A program made the translations under genes and the position numbers. Positions 63,953-64,000 of a stretch of 64,000 bases of DNA are shown here, piece after piece (within the stretch, counting starts at the first letter, position 1; each line of letters starts with the position of its first letter). The stretch is from RFPW01 sp040401595 (lineage in GTDB: Bacteria > Pseudomonadota > Gammaproteobacteria > Burkholderiales > Burkholderiaceae_E), in assembly GCA_040401595.1 (NCBI GenBank), contig JBBAOE010000017.1:27494-91493 (forward strand). Reading direction: 5' to 3'. Under the pieces are notes generated by a model. The model made no database searches and had not been told where the DNA came from. It was given only the letters and a program-made list of their open reading frames with translations.

Positions 63953-64000
63953 TGGTCGGGGTGAGAGGATTCGAACCTCCGGCCTCTACGTCCCGAACGT
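63953..64000 (-). tRNA. tRNA-Pro(CGG), 3' part; 5' part beyond the right edge
   Basis: Read on the minus strand, the segment ends in an encoded CCA (63953-63955), discriminator A, 3' acceptor strand CACCCCG, T arm GGAGG-TTCGAAT-CCTCT, and an anticodon loop TTCGGGA, which gives anticodon CGG. G72 and A73 fit tRNA-Pro identity (C1-G72 pair expected). Confidence 0.9.

Noticed and set aside
1..64000. CRISPR arrays, complete insertion sequences, rRNA genes and prophage genes
   Set aside because: I found no regularly spaced repeats, transposase or phage protein, or rRNA segments in the window. The repeats seen are internal protein repeats or the local duplication near 61.7/63.5 kb.

Overview
The window looks like the chromosome of a Burkholderiales-type betaproteobacterium. 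The evidence is conserved gene order: mpl-yqiA and rnb-aroE-mtgA; tlpA-accB-accC-prmA; nrdA-nrdB followed by a lysine/alanine-rich H1-like gene; ampD - PP0621-like - ypjD; ffh - double-length uvrA - lytic transglycosylase - proS - rppH; proB-obgE-rpmA-rplU facing ispB. A Bug/TctC-type solute receptor also fits. DNA is GC-rich throughout except around 60.7-61.3 kb. One 100-N assembly gap lies at 18887-18986.

Layout. 1-1966: an O-acyltransferase/SGNH surface-modification gene that runs off the left edge. 2.4-12.3 kb: mostly minus-strand housekeeping genes (mgtE, mtgA, an RNase II-AroE fusion, an SDR, yqiA, mpl) with one AIM24-family gene on the plus strand. 12.4-17.6 kb: a plus-strand run (N-domain/TlpA fusion, accB, accC, prmA, PfkB-type kinase). 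17.7-25.9 kb: minus-strand yggT, H1-like gene, nrdB, nrdA, ampD, a small zinc-ribbon membrane protein and ypjD. 25.9-40.9 kb: translation, protein targeting, DNA repair and isoprenoid genes. 41.0-45.8 kb: a catabolic-looking cluster (Bug receptor, NadX-like dehydrogenase, RraA-like protein, cobalt-type nitrile hydratase alpha and beta) followed by a PPK2 gene.

46.99-60.73 kb is the most notable part. Seven minus-strand genes are packed with 4-base overlaps or gaps of at most 3 bases. In order of transcription they encode: a membrane protein with two histidine pairs suited to two b-hemes; a membrane-anchored decaheme cytochrome c; a lipoprotein with two GlcG/HbpS domains; a predicted outer-membrane beta-barrel ending in Phe; a decaheme cytochrome fused to an LVIVD-repeat propeller; a pentaheme c554-like cytochrome; and a cytoplasmic flavoprotein fused to two cyclic-nucleotide-binding domains and four [4Fe-4S] sites. 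Together they could carry electrons from the cytoplasm to the cell surface or back. I do not recognise it as a named system.

61.2-64.0 kb is a degraded accessory patch next to a tRNA-Pro(CGG) gene that is cut by the right edge. It holds a small secreted protein, a frameshifted RTX/cadherin-like adhesin remnant, a decayed second copy of the 3' end of the secreted-protein gene, and a frameshifted CopG-like antitoxin.
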